This document shows, piece by piece, positions 45,339 to 55,232 of a DNA stretch of 61,940 nucleotides (positions are counted from its first letter, which is position 1; each line of letters starts with the position of its first letter). Location of the stretch: the NCBI RefSeq assembly GCF_016405985.1, contig NZ_JAEFCF010000032.1:1-61940 (forward strand), read 5' to 3'. Source of the stretch: Paracoccus sp. IB05. Lineage in GTDB: Bacteria; Pseudomonadota; Alphaproteobacteria; Rhodobacterales; Rhodobacteraceae. The position numbers were made by a program, and so were the translations under genes. The notes under the pieces were generated by a model. The model made no database searches, had not been told where the DNA came from, and saw only the letters and a program-made list of their open reading frames with translations.

Positions 45339-46790
45339 ATGACCCTCGGATTGAAAGATGCAGGACTCTTCCGCCAGCAGGCCCTGATCGGCGGCGACTG
45401 GATCGATGCCGCTTCTGGCAAGACCGTCGAGGTGACGAACCCGGCAACCGGCTCGGTGATGGGCAGGATCCCTGACCTCTCGGCAGATGAGACCGCCCGG
45501 GCGGTGGATGAGGCGAACACCGCTTTTGCGGCCTGGAAACGCACGACGCATGGCCATCGCGCGACGGTTCTGGAACGCTGGTTCGCGCTGATGGAGGAAC
45601 ATGCCGACGACCTCGCGCGCCTTCTGACGCTGGAACAGGGCAAACCGCTGGCCGAGGCCAAAGGCGAGATCGCCTATGGGGCGTCCTTTGTGAAATGGTT
45701 CGCCGAAGAGGCGCGGCGGATCGACGGCACCGTGATCCCCGCGCCCAACGGCGACCGCCGCATCCTGACACTAAAAGAACCGGTCGGCGTCTCGGGTATC
45801 ATCACGCCCTGGAATTTCCCCAATGCGATGATCACCCGCAAGGTTGGCCCGGCGCTGGCGGCGGGCTGCACGGTTGTGATCAAACCCTCTGAATTCACGC
45901 CCTATTCCGCGCTGGCGCTTGGCGTTCTGGCGAAACGGGCGGGTATTCCTGCGGGGGTGATCAATATCGTCACCGGTATGCCTGCGGAAATCGGCGCAGA
46001 GCTGACCTCTAACCCGGTGGTGCGGAAAATCTCCTTCACCGGATCGACCCGGATTGGCTCGCTTCTGATGGCGCAATCGGCGCCGACGGTGAAGCGGCTC
46101 TCGCTGGAGCTCGGCGGCAATGCGCCCTTCATCGTCTTTGATGATGCCGATATCGATTCGGCGGTCGAAGGCGCAATCGTCTCGAAATTCCGCAATGGCG
46201 GCCAGACCTGCGTCTGTTCGAACCGCATCCTCGTGCAGGCGGGGGTCTATGACGCTTTCGCCGCAAAGCTCGGGGCAAGAGTCCAGGCGATGAAGGTCGG
46301 CACCGGCTTTGACGAAGGCGTCGAGATCGGCCCGATGATCAACCGCGCCGCCATCGACAAGATCGACCGCCATGTCGCGGATGCCCTGGCGAAAGGCGCG
46401 AAAATCGCCGCGAAGGCTGATGTGCCAGAGGGTCAGTATGCCGCGCCCGTGGTGCTGACCGGCGCCACCACCGAGATGGATCTGGCATCGGAAGAGACCT
46501 TCGGCCCGGTCGCGCCGCTGTTCCGGTTCGAGACGGAAGACGAAGCGATTGCCCTGGCGAACGCCACCCCCTTCGGCCTTGCCGCCTATTTCTACACCGA
46601 GAACATCCGCCGCGCCTGGCGGGTGGGCGAGGCGCTGGAATTCGGCATGGTCGGGCTGAACACCGGCGCGGTTTCCACCACTGTCTCGCCCTTTGGCGGC
46701 GTCAAACAGTCTGGCCTTGGCCGTGAAGGTGCGCGCGCGGGGATCGACGAATATCTGGAAATCAAAGCTTTCCATATGGGCGGGCTCTGA
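45339..46790 (+). CDS. gabD: succinate-semialdehyde dehydrogenase-type ALDH (GabD family)
   Basis: 483 residues starting directly at the previous stop. GabD features are LTLEQGKPLAEAKGEIAYGA, TPWNFPNAMITRKVGPALAA, SFTGSTRIGSLLM, LELGGNAPFIVFDDADID, and Cys291 with a second Cys293 in GGQTCVCSNR, the redox pair typical of bacterial GabD. It oxidises succinate semialdehyde, or a similar omega-semialdehyde, to succinate. With the class III aminotransferase at 50391 it makes a GABA-like or omega-amino-acid degradation step. It is followed by a hairpin. Confidence 0.9.
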   Translation: MTLGLKDAGLFRQQALIGGDWIDAASGKTVEVTNPATGSVMGRIPDLSADETARAVDEANTAFAAWKRTTHGHRATVLERWFALMEEHADDLARLLTLEQGKPLAEAKGEIAYGASFVKWFAEEARRIDGTVIPAPNGDRRILTLKEPVGVSGIITPWNFPNAMITRKVGPALAAGCTVVIKPSEFTPYSALALGVLAKRAGIPAGVINIVTGMPAEIGAELTSNPVVRKISFTGSTRIGSLLMAQSAPTVKRLSLELGGNAPFIVFDDADIDSAVEGAIVSKFRNGGQTCVCSNRILVQAGVYDAFAAKLGARVQAMKVGTGFDEGVEIGPMINRAAIDKIDRHVADALAKGAKIAAKADVPEGQYAAPVVLTGATTEMDLASEETFGPVAPLFRFETEDEAIALANATPFGLAAYFYTENIRRAWRVGEALEFGMVGLNTGAVSTTVSPFGGVKQSGLGREGARAGIDEYLEIKAFHMGGL

Positions 46791-46791
46791 A

Positions 46792-46808
46792 GCGGCAGAA
46801 AATGCCGC
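46792..46808 (+). terminator. hairpin directly after gabD-type gene
   Basis: GCGGCA-GAAAA-TGCCGC begins 1 nt after the stop codon. It has the same core as the hairpins at 39070 and 41384. Confidence 0.4.
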
Positions 46809-46848
46809 CATTGGCCCGATCATGGCCTCGCGCGCAGAAACATCCCGG

Positions 46849-46870
46849 GGGGCAGGTGCAGACCTGCCCC
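46849..46870 (+). terminator. GC-rich terminator hairpin
   Basis: GGGGCAGGT-GCAG-ACCTGCCCC, a perfect 9-bp stem with a 4-nt loop, is followed by TTATT. It lies 60 bp after the gabD-type stop and before the promoter region of the HAD gene, so it probably ends the dehydrogenase transcript. Confidence 0.6.
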
Positions 46871-47056
46871 TTATTCATTGGTGAAAAGGAAAATTTTCCC
46901 GGTTTCGGCCCCGCAACATGCTGCCGTCCCCCCCGCGCAATACAGAGTTTTCTGCTATGCGTGGCGCACAAACGGGCAAGGCGCGCTGCATCTCCGCCGT
47001 AGGATCGCATCAGAACACACTGGCACCAGCCGCTTCTCCAGACAGGGAAAAGACCG

Positions 47057-47725
47057 ATGACCACCCGCCCCAAATTCGTCACCTTCGACTGCCACGGCAC
47101 CTTGATCAATTTCGACATGGCCGGTGCTGCCCGCCGCCTTTACGGGGACCACCTTTCCGAAGAGGCAATGGTGAAATTCATCCGCGACTTCTCGCGCTAC
47201 CGCCTTGATGAGGTGCTGGGCGCCTGGAAGCCCTATTACGACGTCGTCCATGCCTCGCTGGAGCGCACCTGCAAACTGAATGGCATCGCCTTTACCGAGG
47301 CCGCAGCGCAGCAGGTCTATGCCGAAGTCCCGACCTGGGGCCCGCATGCCGATGTGCCGGCTGGTCTTGCCAAACTCGCGAAAGAAATCCCGCTGGTGAT
47401 CCTGTCGAATGCGATGAACGACCAGATCATGTCGAATGTCGAAAAGCTGGGCGCGCCCTTCCATATGGTCATCACCGCCGAGGAAACCGGCGCCTATAAG
47501 CCGCAGATGAAGGGCTTTGAGGTGATGTTCGACAAGCTCGGCTGCGGGCCGGAAGATGTGACCCATGTCTCGGCCTCGTTCCGCTATGACCTGCAGACCG
47601 CGCATGACCTGAACATCCCGAACAAGGTCTTCGTCAATCGCGGCTATGAGCCGGTGAACCCCTTCTACACCCAGCATGTCATCGATGATATCGGCGGCCT
47701 GCCGGGCGTTTTCGGCATCAACTGA
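47057..47725 (+). CDS. HAD-superfamily hydrolase, haloacid-dehalogenase-type II fold (paralogue 1)
   Basis: 222 residues. Motif I is FDCHGTLINFD with nucleophile Asp11. Motif II is VILSNAMND, then the conserved lysine in TGAYKPQMKGFE, and motif IV VTHVSASFRYDLQTAHDLN. The SSNxxD signature of true 2-haloacid dehalogenases is SASFRYD, lacking the Asn, so phosphatase or other hydrolase activity is equally possible. It heads a run with the FAD oxidase and cupin. A second HAD of this type lies at 57928 in the same island. Confidence 0.83.
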   Translation: MTTRPKFVTFDCHGTLINFDMAGAARRLYGDHLSEEAMVKFIRDFSRYRLDEVLGAWKPYYDVVHASLERTCKLNGIAFTEAAAQQVYAEVPTWGPHADVPAGLAKLAKEIPLVILSNAMNDQIMSNVEKLGAPFHMVITAEETGAYKPQMKGFEVMFDKLGCGPEDVTHVSASFRYDLQTAHDLNIPNKVFVNRGYEPVNPFYTQHVIDDIGGLPGVFGIN

Positions 47726-47741
47726 GATATAGGCCACCCCG

Positions 47742-49019
47742 ATGCAATTCCTTTCCTACTGGCATGAAACGGCCCCTGCTTTCGCCTCGGGCGCGCAGGG
47801 CCCGGTACAGGGACATTACGATGTCGCGATTGTCGGGGCGGGTTTCACCGGCCTTGGCGCCGCGCGAAAGCTGGCGATGGAAGGGCGCTCGGTGGTGGTG
47901 CTCGAGGCACGCTCGGTCGGCTTCGGCGCCTCGGGCCGCAATGGCGGCCATCTGAACAACGGCGTCTCGCACAGCTATCTGGGCGTGCGGGACCGCTTTG
48001 GCCGCGAAAAGGCGAAATCCATCTATCGCGCTTACGACCAGGCGATCGAGACCGTCGAACGCGTCATTGCCGATGAGGGCATCTCCTGCGACTTCCGCCG
48101 CTCGGGCAAGCTGAAGCTGGCCTCGAAACCGGCGCATTACGACAATCTCGCCCGGATCGGCGCGGCGTTGCGCGAAGACGTCGACCAGGATGTCGAGATG
48201 CTGAGCAAAGCCGATCTGGCGCGCGAAGTGGTCTCGGAGGCTTATCACGGCGGGCTTTTGCAGAAAAAAAGCGCCATGATGCATATGGGGCGCTATGTAA
48301 CAGGCCTTGGCGAAGCCGCCGCGCGCCGGGGCGCGGTGGTGTTTGAAAACACCGCCGTCACCTCGCGCGAGGCGCATGGCAAGGGCTGGAAGCTGAACAC
48401 CGCCCGGGGTCATGTGACCGCCGACAAGGTACTGCTTGCGACCGGCGCCTATACCGATGGCGCTTTCCCCTGGTTCCGCCGCCGCATCGTGCCGGTCGGC
48501 AGCTTCATCATCGCGACCCGCCCACTGACCGATGCCGAGATCGCCAGCACGGTGCCGGGCAACCGCACCTATGTGAACAGCCGCAATATCGGCAACTACT
48601 ACCGGCTCTCGCCCGACAACCGGCTAATCTTTGGCGGTCGCGCGCGGTTCTCGGGGCGGTCCGACCAGCAATCCGATGCCAAAAGCGGCAAGATCCTGCG
48701 GGGGGCGCTGGCCGAGGTGTTCCCGCATCTCGCCGATGTCCAGATCGATTACTGTTGGGGCGGTCTCGTCGATATGACGGCCGACCGTTACCCCCGCGCG
48801 GGCGAGGCGGACGGGCTTTACTTCTCGATGGGCTATTCCGGCCATGGCGCACAGCTGGCGACCCATATGGGCGAGATCATGGCCGATCTGATCACCGGCC
48901 GGATCAACCGCAATCCCTGGGATGGCCTGCCCTGGCAAGCGGTGCCCTTCCATACCGGAAAGCCCTGGTTCCTGCCGCTGGTGGGTCAGTATTACAAATT
49001 CCTCGACCTGATCCGCTGA
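47742..49019 (+). CDS. FAD-dependent amine/amino-acid oxidase (DAO/PuuB-like)
   Basis: 425 residues with the FAD dinucleotide motif VAIVGAGFTGLGAARKLAMEG (residues about 27-47, quoted in part) and SVGFGASGRNGGHLNNG. The C-terminal WGGLVDMTADRYPRAG and GYSGHGAQLATHMGEIMADL are typical of PuuB/ordL-type glutamylputrescine or amino-acid oxidases. The product would be an aldehyde or keto acid, with ammonia and H2O2 or quinol. It lies 16 bp after the HAD gene and 28 bp before the cupin, as in polyamine-type operons. The substrate is not determined. Confidence 0.88.
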   Translation: MQFLSYWHETAPAFASGAQGPVQGHYDVAIVGAGFTGLGAARKLAMEGRSVVVLEARSVGFGASGRNGGHLNNGVSHSYLGVRDRFGREKAKSIYRAYDQAIETVERVIADEGISCDFRRSGKLKLASKPAHYDNLARIGAALREDVDQDVEMLSKADLAREVVSEAYHGGLLQKKSAMMHMGRYVTGLGEAAARRGAVVFENTAVTSREAHGKGWKLNTARGHVTADKVLLATGAYTDGAFPWFRRRIVPVGSFIIATRPLTDAEIASTVPGNRTYVNSRNIGNYYRLSPDNRLIFGGRARFSGRSDQQSDAKSGKILRGALAEVFPHLADVQIDYCWGGLVDMTADRYPRAGEADGLYFSMGYSGHGAQLATHMGEIMADLITGRINRNPWDGLPWQAVPFHTGKPWFLPLVGQYYKFLDLIR

Positions 49020-49047
49020 TTGCTCAGGCATCTGAAAAGGCAAAAGA

Positions 49048-49413
49048 ATGTCGCTTCTCATCACCGTCAACACCCGCCCCGACACCACGCCTGTTCCTGC
49101 CAAAGCGGCAGCGGACCGGCTGATCTCGGGCGATCCTTCCTTCCTGACCTGGGCGCTCGATGCCTCGCGCGAGGAGGCCACCGAAGGCAAGGTCCGCACC
49201 GGCATCTGGGAGGCGACCCCGGGCGAGACCATCTCCATCAAAGGCACCACTTTCGAATTCTGCCATATCCTTGAAGGCCATATCGAGATCGAGGAAGACG
49301 GTCATGCGCCGGTCACCTATCGCGGCGGCGACAGCTTTATCATGAAGCCCGGCTTCAAGGGGATCTGGCGCACCATCGAGACCGTCCGCAAGATCTATGT
49401 GATCGTCGGCTGA
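49048..49413 (+). CDS. small cupin-domain protein (DUF861-like)
   Basis: 121 residues with a single cupin barrel: TGIWEATPGETISIKGTTFE, then FCHILEGHIEIEEDGHAPVT, YRGGDSFIMKPGFKGIWRTI. Proteins of this type accompany FAD amine oxidases in polyamine and ureide operons. Some are metal-dependent aminohydrolases, and most are uncharacterised. The metal-ligand set here is incomplete by eye, with only His269-type positions hinted at by FCHILEGH. Function unknown. Confidence 0.83.
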   Translation: MSLLITVNTRPDTTPVPAKAAADRLISGDPSFLTWALDASREEATEGKVRTGIWEATPGETISIKGTTFEFCHILEGHIEIEEDGHAPVTYRGGDSFIMKPGFKGIWRTIETVRKIYVIVG

Positions 49414-49490
49414 AGCCGCGCCACGCATAACCCGGGAAGGGCCGGTTTCACATCTGCCCTCCCCCCTGTTTCACACCTGCGGATACGCGC

Positions 49491-50372
49491 ATGACTGGCG
49501 GCATCATGGATCCGATACTGCGCCCGTTGACCCGGGACCATCTTGCCGGGGCGCTTTTGCTCTCGCGCCAGGCGGGATGGCCGCATCGGGCCGGGGACTG
49601 GAGCCTTTTGCATCAGATCAGCCAGGGCTTTGTCGTGACCGGCGCGGGCGGAGAGGTGCTGGGCACCGCGATGCGCACCCCGTTCGGCCCGGTCTCGATG
49701 GCGAATATGATCATCGTCGATCAGGCATTGCGTGGGCGGGGCATGGGGCGGCGGCTGTTGCAGGCGCTGCTTGACCTTGCGCCGAAAGATGAATGGCGCC
49801 TGATCGCCACACCCGAAGGTTTCCCGCTTTATCAAAGCCTTGGCTTTACCGAGACCGGCACCATCCGCCAGTATCAGGGCACTCTTACAACCACAGACAC
49901 CTTTCCGGATGTGCCGGGGGCACCCGCTGCCCGATGGAGTGATGCCCCTGATCTCGCGCAGCTTGCCCGGCTTGACCAGCTGGCCCAGGGCGCAGATCGT
50001 CACATCTTTTTCCAGGCTATCCCCGACAAAGCGCGGGTTGCGATTGTCGAAGATGCAGGCGGCCTTGCCGCCTTCGGCATCCTGCGACCCTTTGGCCGGG
50101 GATGGGCGCTTGCGCCGCTGATCGCGCGTGACAGCGCGGCCGCCACGGCCATCCTCGCCCTCGCCGCCTTTGAGAGCACGGGGCGGTTCCTGCGCATCGA
50201 TACCATTTCTGCCCCCGGCGTGGATTGTCCGCTGGCTGGCCCCCTCGCCCGGATTGGCCTGCCCGAGGTCGGTCGCGGCACCGCGATGACCCGCCCTGGC
50301 CCTGGTAAGACACCCATCACCCCTATCGGAACCTACCAACGTTTCGCCCTCGCCGCCCAGGCGCTTGGCTGA
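49491..50372 (+). CDS. GNAT-family acetyltransferase (two-domain, paralogue)
   Basis: About 293 residues (ATG 49491; ATG 49506 possible). The N-terminal GNAT core has the acetyl-CoA loop QALRGRGMGRRLLQALLDLA and RLIATPEGFPLYQSLGFTET. A degenerate second domain is inferred from the similarity to the two-domain GNAT at 38190. Here motif A (R/QxxGxG/A) is intact, whereas the 38190 protein has lost it, so this paralogue is the better candidate for real acetyl transfer. It lies 18 bp before the aminotransferase gene. Confidence 0.83.
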   Translation: MTGGIMDPILRPLTRDHLAGALLLSRQAGWPHRAGDWSLLHQISQGFVVTGAGGEVLGTAMRTPFGPVSMANMIIVDQALRGRGMGRRLLQALLDLAPKDEWRLIATPEGFPLYQSLGFTETGTIRQYQGTLTTTDTFPDVPGAPAARWSDAPDLAQLARLDQLAQGADRHIFFQAIPDKARVAIVEDAGGLAAFGILRPFGRGWALAPLIARDSAAATAILALAAFESTGRFLRIDTISAPGVDCPLAGPLARIGLPEVGRGTAMTRPGPGKTPITPIGTYQRFALAAQALG

Positions 50373-50390
50373 CCTCTCAGGAGACAAGAC

Positions 50391-51767
50391 ATGCTCGCAA
50401 ACAACCTGGTCGAACTCGACCGCGCCCACCTGATCCACCCCGTTGCCAGCTGGCGCGGCCATGAGGCGGCGGGCGCGCGCATTCTGACCTCGGGCAAGGG
50501 CGCCTGGCTGAAGGATGCCGAAGGGCGCGATCTGCTGGATGGGTTCGCGGGGCTGTGGTGCGTGAATGCAGGCTATGGCCAGCAAAGCATCGTTGACGCG
50601 GCCACCAAACAACTGACCGAATTGCCCTATGCCACCGGCTATTTCGGCATCAGTTCCGAAGCGCCGGTCCGGCTGGCCTCGCGCCTCGCCCAGGCCGCTC
50701 CCGGCGATCTCGATCATGTCTTCTTCACGCTGGGCGGATCGGATGCGGTCGACAGCACGGTCCGGTTTACCCGTTATTACTGGCACGCGCGCGGCAAGAC
50801 CACGAAAGAGCATTTCATCTCGCTGGACCAGGGCTATCACGGCGCCTCGACCGTGGGCGCGGGTCTGACCGCGCTGCCGGTGTTCCATGCCGGATTTGGT
50901 GTGCCGTTCTCCTGGCAGCACAAGATCGGCTCTTACGACACCTATCGCAACCCCGCCGGCAGCGACCCCGAGGCGATCATCGCCGCGTCAAAGGCGCAGC
51001 TCATGGCCAAGGTCGAAGAACTCGGCGGGCCAGAGCATGTCGCGGCGTTTTACTGCGAGCCGATCCAGGGCTCGGGCGGTGTGCTGGTGCCGCCGCCAGG
51101 CTGGCTGAAGGCGATCCGGGCGCTCTGCCGCGAACTGGACATCCTCTTCATCCTTGACGAGGTCATCACCGGCTTTGGCCGCACCGGCCCGATGCTGCTT
51201 TGCGCCGAGGAAGATGTCGTTCCGGATATGGTGACGACTGCCAAGGGCCTGACCTCCGGCTATGTGCCGATGGGGGCGGTCTTCATGTCGGACCGGATCT
51301 ATCAGACCATCGCGGATGGCGCAGGCATGGGCACGGTCGGCCACGGGCTGACCTATTCGGCGCATCCGGTTTCGGCGGCGGTCGGGCTGGCGGCGCTTGA
51401 TCTTTACGAAGGCGGGCTGTTCGAGAATGGCCGCAAGATGGGTGCGCGGCTGCAGGCAGGTCTGCGCGGCCTGTCGGATCACCCGCTGGTTGGCGATGTG
51501 CGCGGGCGTGGCATGCTGGCGGCCGTTGAGCTGGTCACCGACAAAGAGAAAAAGACGCCGCTGCCCGCCAGCGCGAAACCGGCGGTTCGGGTGTTTGACC
51601 GCGCCTGGAATGAGGGTCTGATCCTGCGCGCCTTCGCCTGGGGTGTGCTGGGTTATGCCCCGCCTTTGTGCTGCACCGAAGACGAGATCGACCTGATCGT
51701 CGAGCGCACCCGCAAAGTGCTGGACCTGACGCTGGAAGACCCGGATGTCCGGGCTGCTCTGCGCTGA
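50391..51767 (+). CDS. class III pyridoxal-phosphate aminotransferase (omega-amino acid/diamine type)
   Basis: 458 residues. PLP Lys285 is in TTAKGLTSGYVPMGAV, the cofactor Asp in ILDEVITGFGRTGPM, and the N-terminal LLDGFAGLWCVNAGYGQQSI with YFGISSEAPVRLASRLA is typical of SpuC, beta-alanine/GABA or taurine-pyruvate transaminases. It removes a terminal amino group to give a semialdehyde, which the GabD-type enzyme could oxidise. Its stop overlaps the start of the 2-hydroxyacid dehydrogenase. Confidence 0.92.
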   Translation: MLANNLVELDRAHLIHPVASWRGHEAAGARILTSGKGAWLKDAEGRDLLDGFAGLWCVNAGYGQQSIVDAATKQLTELPYATGYFGISSEAPVRLASRLAQAAPGDLDHVFFTLGGSDAVDSTVRFTRYYWHARGKTTKEHFISLDQGYHGASTVGAGLTALPVFHAGFGVPFSWQHKIGSYDTYRNPAGSDPEAIIAASKAQLMAKVEELGGPEHVAAFYCEPIQGSGGVLVPPPGWLKAIRALCRELDILFILDEVITGFGRTGPMLLCAEEDVVPDMVTTAKGLTSGYVPMGAVFMSDRIYQTIADGAGMGTVGHGLTYSAHPVSAAVGLAALDLYEGGLFENGRKMGARLQAGLRGLSDHPLVGDVRGRGMLAAVELVTDKEKKTPLPASAKPAVRVFDRAWNEGLILRAFAWGVLGYAPPLCCTEDEIDLIVERTRKVLDLTLEDPDVRAALR

Positions 51768-52681
51768 TGGCGATCCTTTCGCTTTCAGATCCCGCCCGCA
51801 GCGAGGTCTTTCGCAAGGCCTTTGCCGAGGCACTGCCCGATATGCCCTTTCATATCGGCACCGCACCTGGCCCGGCTGCGGTGCAATGGCTGATCACCTG
51901 GCAGGCGCCTGTGCGCCTGGCAGAAACCTATCCCAATCTGCGGCTGATCTTTTCCACCGGCGCCGGGGTCGATCAGTTCGACCTCGGCACCCTGCCCGAG
52001 GGGGTCGGCGTGGTCAGGATGCTGGCAGGCGGAATTGCCGAACAGATGCAGGAATTCGCCACCATGGCGGTGCTGGCACTGCACCGGGATCTGCCCGCCT
52101 ATCTCGCCCAGGCGCGGGAGGGCAAATGGATCGAGGGGCAGAATGTTGCCCCCCAGGACCGGCGCATCGGGGTGCTGGGGCTGGGCAATCTGGGCCAGGC
52201 AGTGCTGGAAAGCCTGAAGCCCTTTGGCTTTCCGCTCTCGGGCTGGGCGCGTAGCCCGCGCGAGATCGCGGGGGTGCAGTGTTTCACTGACCTCTCTGCA
52301 TTTCTGGCGCAAACCGACATCCTGATCTGCCTCTTGCCGCTGACGCCCGAGACCACGGGCTTTCTGGATGACGCTCTTTTCGCGCTGCTGCCGATGGGGG
52401 CAAAGCTGGTCCAGCTCGGGCGCGGGCGGCAGCTGGATGAGGCGGCCCTGCGCCGTGCGCTTGACAGCGGGCAGCTCTCGGCGGCCTTCCTTGACGTGAC
52501 CGACCCCGAGCCGTTGCCCGCAGATCACTGGCTCTGGCGTGATCCGCGCGTCATGGTGACGCCGCATATCGCCTGCCAGACCCGCGCCCGCGATGCCGCC
52601 GCGCATCTGGTCGCCGGGGTGCTGGCCGATCTGCGGGGCGATCCGCCGCCTGGCCTTGTCGACCGCAGTCGCGGTTACTAA
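51767..52681 (+). CDS. D-2-hydroxyacid dehydrogenase (glyoxylate/hydroxypyruvate reductase A-like)
   Basis: 304 residues with the NAD(P)-binding GVLGLGNLGQAVLESL (about residue 126), a substrate-binding STGAGVDQF, the ICLLPLTPETTGFLDD strand, arginine in LVQLGRGRQLDE, and the catalytic Glu/His region DPEPLPADHWLW...VTPHIACQT. It belongs to the GhrA group that reduces glyoxylate or hydroxypyruvate. It may recycle a keto acid formed by the transaminase. The coding end is followed immediately by a strong terminator. Confidence 0.88.
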   Translation: MAILSLSDPARSEVFRKAFAEALPDMPFHIGTAPGPAAVQWLITWQAPVRLAETYPNLRLIFSTGAGVDQFDLGTLPEGVGVVRMLAGGIAEQMQEFATMAVLALHRDLPAYLAQAREGKWIEGQNVAPQDRRIGVLGLGNLGQAVLESLKPFGFPLSGWARSPREIAGVQCFTDLSAFLAQTDILICLLPLTPETTGFLDDALFALLPMGAKLVQLGRGRQLDEAALRRALDSGQLSAAFLDVTDPEPLPADHWLWRDPRVMVTPHIACQTRARDAAAHLVAGVLADLRGDPPPGLVDRSRGY

Positions 52682-52684
52682 AGC

Positions 52685-52711
52685 AAAAGCCCCGCCGCTG
52701 CGGGGCTTTTT
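52685..52711. terminator. bidirectional rho-independent terminator
   Basis: AAAAGCCCCG, loop CCGCTG, CGGGGCTTTTT: a 10-bp stem with A- and T-runs on both flanks. It lies between the convergent 2-hydroxyacid dehydrogenase and the ABC ATPase genes, so it can serve both strands. Confidence 0.9.
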
Positions 52712-54393
52712 CACACCTGAGACAAAAGCGAGCTGCGCCCTGCCCGCTCGAATGCCGGATCATCGGCGAGGCTGTCGAGCCAGCCCGGATCAAGCTTCGG
52801 CACCGAAGCCAGCAAGAGGCGCGTATAGGGATGCTGCGCGCTTTCCATGATCTGCGCCGCCGGCAGGGTTTCGACATTCACCCCGCCATTCATCACGATC
52901 ACATCGTCACAGATCGCCTGCACGGTCGCCAGATCATGGCTGATGAAGACATAAGACAGCTGCAATTCGCGCTGCAATTCCTTCAGGAGTTCAATCACCG
53001 CCGCCGCGACCACCGTATCCAGCGCCGAGGTGATCTCATCGCAGAGGATCACCTCGGGGTTGGCGGCGAGGCCCCGCGCCAGGTTGATCCGTTGCTTTTG
53101 CCCGCCCGAGAGTTCCGAGGGCAGCCGGTGGCGCATGTTCTTCGGCAGATGCACCATGTCGAGAAGTTCCGCGACGCGCGCATCGCGCGCGGCCCCCTTC
53201 ATCCCGTGATAGAAGGTCAGCGGGCGGCCGAGGATGTCGCCAATCGGCGTCGAAGGGTTCAGCGCGGTATCGGCAAGCTGGAAGACGATCTGCAAGCGCC
53301 GCAGCTCTTCCTTGCTGCGCTTTTTCAGATCGCCCGCCATCTCTTTGCCATCCAGCAGGATCTGGCCTTTGGCGGGCGCCACGAGCCCGGCAATCACCCG
53401 CGCCAGCGTCGATTTCCCGCAACCTGATTCGCCGATAACGCCCAGGTTGCGGCCCTTTTCCAGCTTGCAGCTGACATCTTTCAGCACCTGCTTTGCAGGC
53501 AGTCCTTCGGCAGTCAAAGGCCCGTAACCCGCGAAAATCCCCCGTACTTCCAGCGCGGGCGGGCGCGGCGTGGCGCTTTCCGGAAGCGCCACCGCCGCAT
53601 GGGTGACGGGGTGAAACGCCGCCAGCAGATCGCGGGTATAGGGATGCTGCGCATTGTCGAGGATCGCGGCAGTCGTGCCCTCTTCCTGGACCTCGCCACC
53701 GCGCAGCACCACGATGCGGTCGGCGATCTGCGCCACCACGGCGAGGTCATGCGAGACATAGACCCCGCCCATGCCGCCCGCCTTCATCACCGATTTGAAC
53801 GCGCGCAACACCTCAATCTGGGTAGTGACATCCAGCGCGGTCGTGGGTTCGTCAAAGATCACCAGCTTCGGCCCGCCGATCAGCGCCATCGCTGCGGCAA
53901 GCCGTTGCAGCTGGCCGCCGGAGACCTGATGCGGATAACGCTCGCCAATCGTATCGGGGTCAGGAAGCGCCAGTGCGCGGAACAGCTCCACCGCCTTTGC
54001 CCGCGCCTCGGCCATCGGCATCAGATTGTGGATCTTTGCCACCTCGACCACCTGGTCGATCAGTTTGATCGCCGGGTTGAAGGCCGCCGCCGCACTTTGC
54101 GGCACATAGGCGACATCGGTTCCGCGCAGCTTTGCCCGCTCGCTTTCACGCAAAGCCGCCATATCGCGGCCCGCGACCGTCACCGAGCCGCCCTGGAAAT
54201 AGCACCCGGGCCGCACATGCCCCATAAGCGACAGCGCAATCGTCGTCTTGCCCGAACCAGATTCCCCGATCAGCGCCACGATCTCACCGGCGGCGACGTC
54301 GATGCTGACGCCCTTGATGATCTGCACCTCACGCCCGGAATCGGTGCGCGCACCAATCTTCAGATCCCTGATTTCAACGAGGTTCGGCATCAT
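52711..54393 (-). CDS. ABC transporter ATP-binding protein, fused DppD-DppF
   Basis: 560 residues with two complete nucleotide-binding domains. The first has [31 protein letters not shown] and [12 protein letters not shown]. The second has [31 protein letters not shown] and [12 protein letters not shown]; in this last motif the usual Pro of DEPT is Ile. One fused protein replaces the pair seen in the importer at 9222-11182. It energises the permeases at 54390-56185. The start overlaps the DppC stop by 4 bp. Confidence 0.92.
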   Translation of the reverse strand: MMPNLVEIRDLKIGARTDSGREVQIIKGVSIDVAAGEIVALIGESGSGKTTIALSLMGHVRPGCYFQGGSVTVAGRDMAALRESERAKLRGTDVAYVPQSAAAAFNPAIKLIDQVVEVAKIHNLMPMAEARAKAVELFRALALPDPDTIGERYPHQVSGGQLQRLAAAMALIGGPKLVIFDEPTTALDVTTQIEVLRAFKSVMKAGGMGGVYVSHDLAVVAQIADRIVVLRGGEVQEEGTTAAILDNAQHPYTRDLLAAFHPVTHAAVALPESATPRPPALEVRGIFAGYGPLTAEGLPAKQVLKDVSCKLEKGRNLGVIGESGCGKSTLARVIAGLVAPAKGQILLDGKEMAGDLKKRSKEELRRLQIVFQLADTALNPSTPIGDILGRPLTFYHGMKGAARDARVAELLDMVHLPKNMRHRLPSELSGGQKQRINLARGLAANPEVILCDEITSALDTVVAAAVIELLKELQRELQLSYVFISHDLATVQAICDDVIVMNGGVNVETLPAAQIMESAQHPYTRLLLASVPKLDPGWLDSLADDPAFERAGRSSLLSQV

Positions 54394-55232
54394 TCGCTCC
54401 TGTCGCGGATCTTGACGGGCAGGTTGTCGATCAGGAGGTTCACACTGATCGTCAGGGTGGCAATGGCGATCGAGGGCATGATCACCGCAGGCGCCCCAAA
54501 AGACAGCGCCCCGATATTCTCGCGCACAAGCGAGCCCCAGTCGGAATTCGGCGGCTGCACGCCGAGGCCCAGGAAAGACAAGCCCGACAGCAAAAGCACG
54601 ATGAACACGAACCGCAGCCCCATATCGGCCAAAACCGGGCCGGTGATGTTGGGCAGGATCTCATGGCGGATCAGGTAGAGCGTGCGCTCGCCCCTGGCGC
54701 GGGCCGCCGTGACATATTCCATCGTGTTGATATTGACCGATAAGGCGCGGGCGAAACGGTAAGCGCCGGGCGTATAGATCACCGCCAGCACCCCTATCAG
54801 CACCGGGATAGACGAGCCGATCCCCGCCACCACCACCAGCCCGAAGAGCTTCGACGGGATCGAGGTCAGCGCATCGAGAAAGCGGCTCAGGATCGTGTCA
54901 TACCAGCCGCCGATCACCGCCGCCGTCATCCCCAGCACAACGCCGGTGAAGCAGGCGATCAGCACCGCCGCCAGTGATATGCCGACGGTGTAGCGGGTGC
55001 CGACCAGGATACGCGACAGCATATCGCGGCCCAGATAATCGCTGCCCAGCCAGAACTGTTCCGAGATCGGGCCGAAATAGTCGAAATCGACCACTTCGCC
55101 GGGGCCGTAGGGCGTCAGCCAGGGGGCGATCACCGCGATCACCGCCCAGGTCAGGGCGACGGCAGCCGAGATCATGCCCACGAGGTTGAGCCGATAACCG
55201 AGACGGCGCGGGGTGGGGAAGGACATGGCCAT
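54390..55232 (-). CDS. ABC transporter permease, DppC type
   Basis: 280 residues (ATG 55232, or 55226). Motifs are [21 protein letters not shown], the EAA loop [20 protein letters not shown], and the C-terminal [17 protein letters not shown]. Six membrane helices are predicted. Its start overlaps the DppB stop and its stop overlaps the ATPase start. Confidence 0.92.
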   Translation of the reverse strand: MAMSFPTPRRLGYRLNLVGMISAAVALTWAVIAVIAPWLTPYGPGEVVDFDYFGPISEQFWLGSDYLGRDMLSRILVGTRYTVGISLAAVLIACFTGVVLGMTAAVIGGWYDTILSRFLDALTSIPSKLFGLVVVAGIGSSIPVLIGVLAVIYTPGAYRFARALSVNINTMEYVTAARARGERTLYLIRHEILPNITGPVLADMGLRFVFIVLLLSGLSFLGLGVQPPNSDWGSLVRENIGALSFGAPAVIMPSIAIATLTISVNLLIDNLPVKIRDRSE

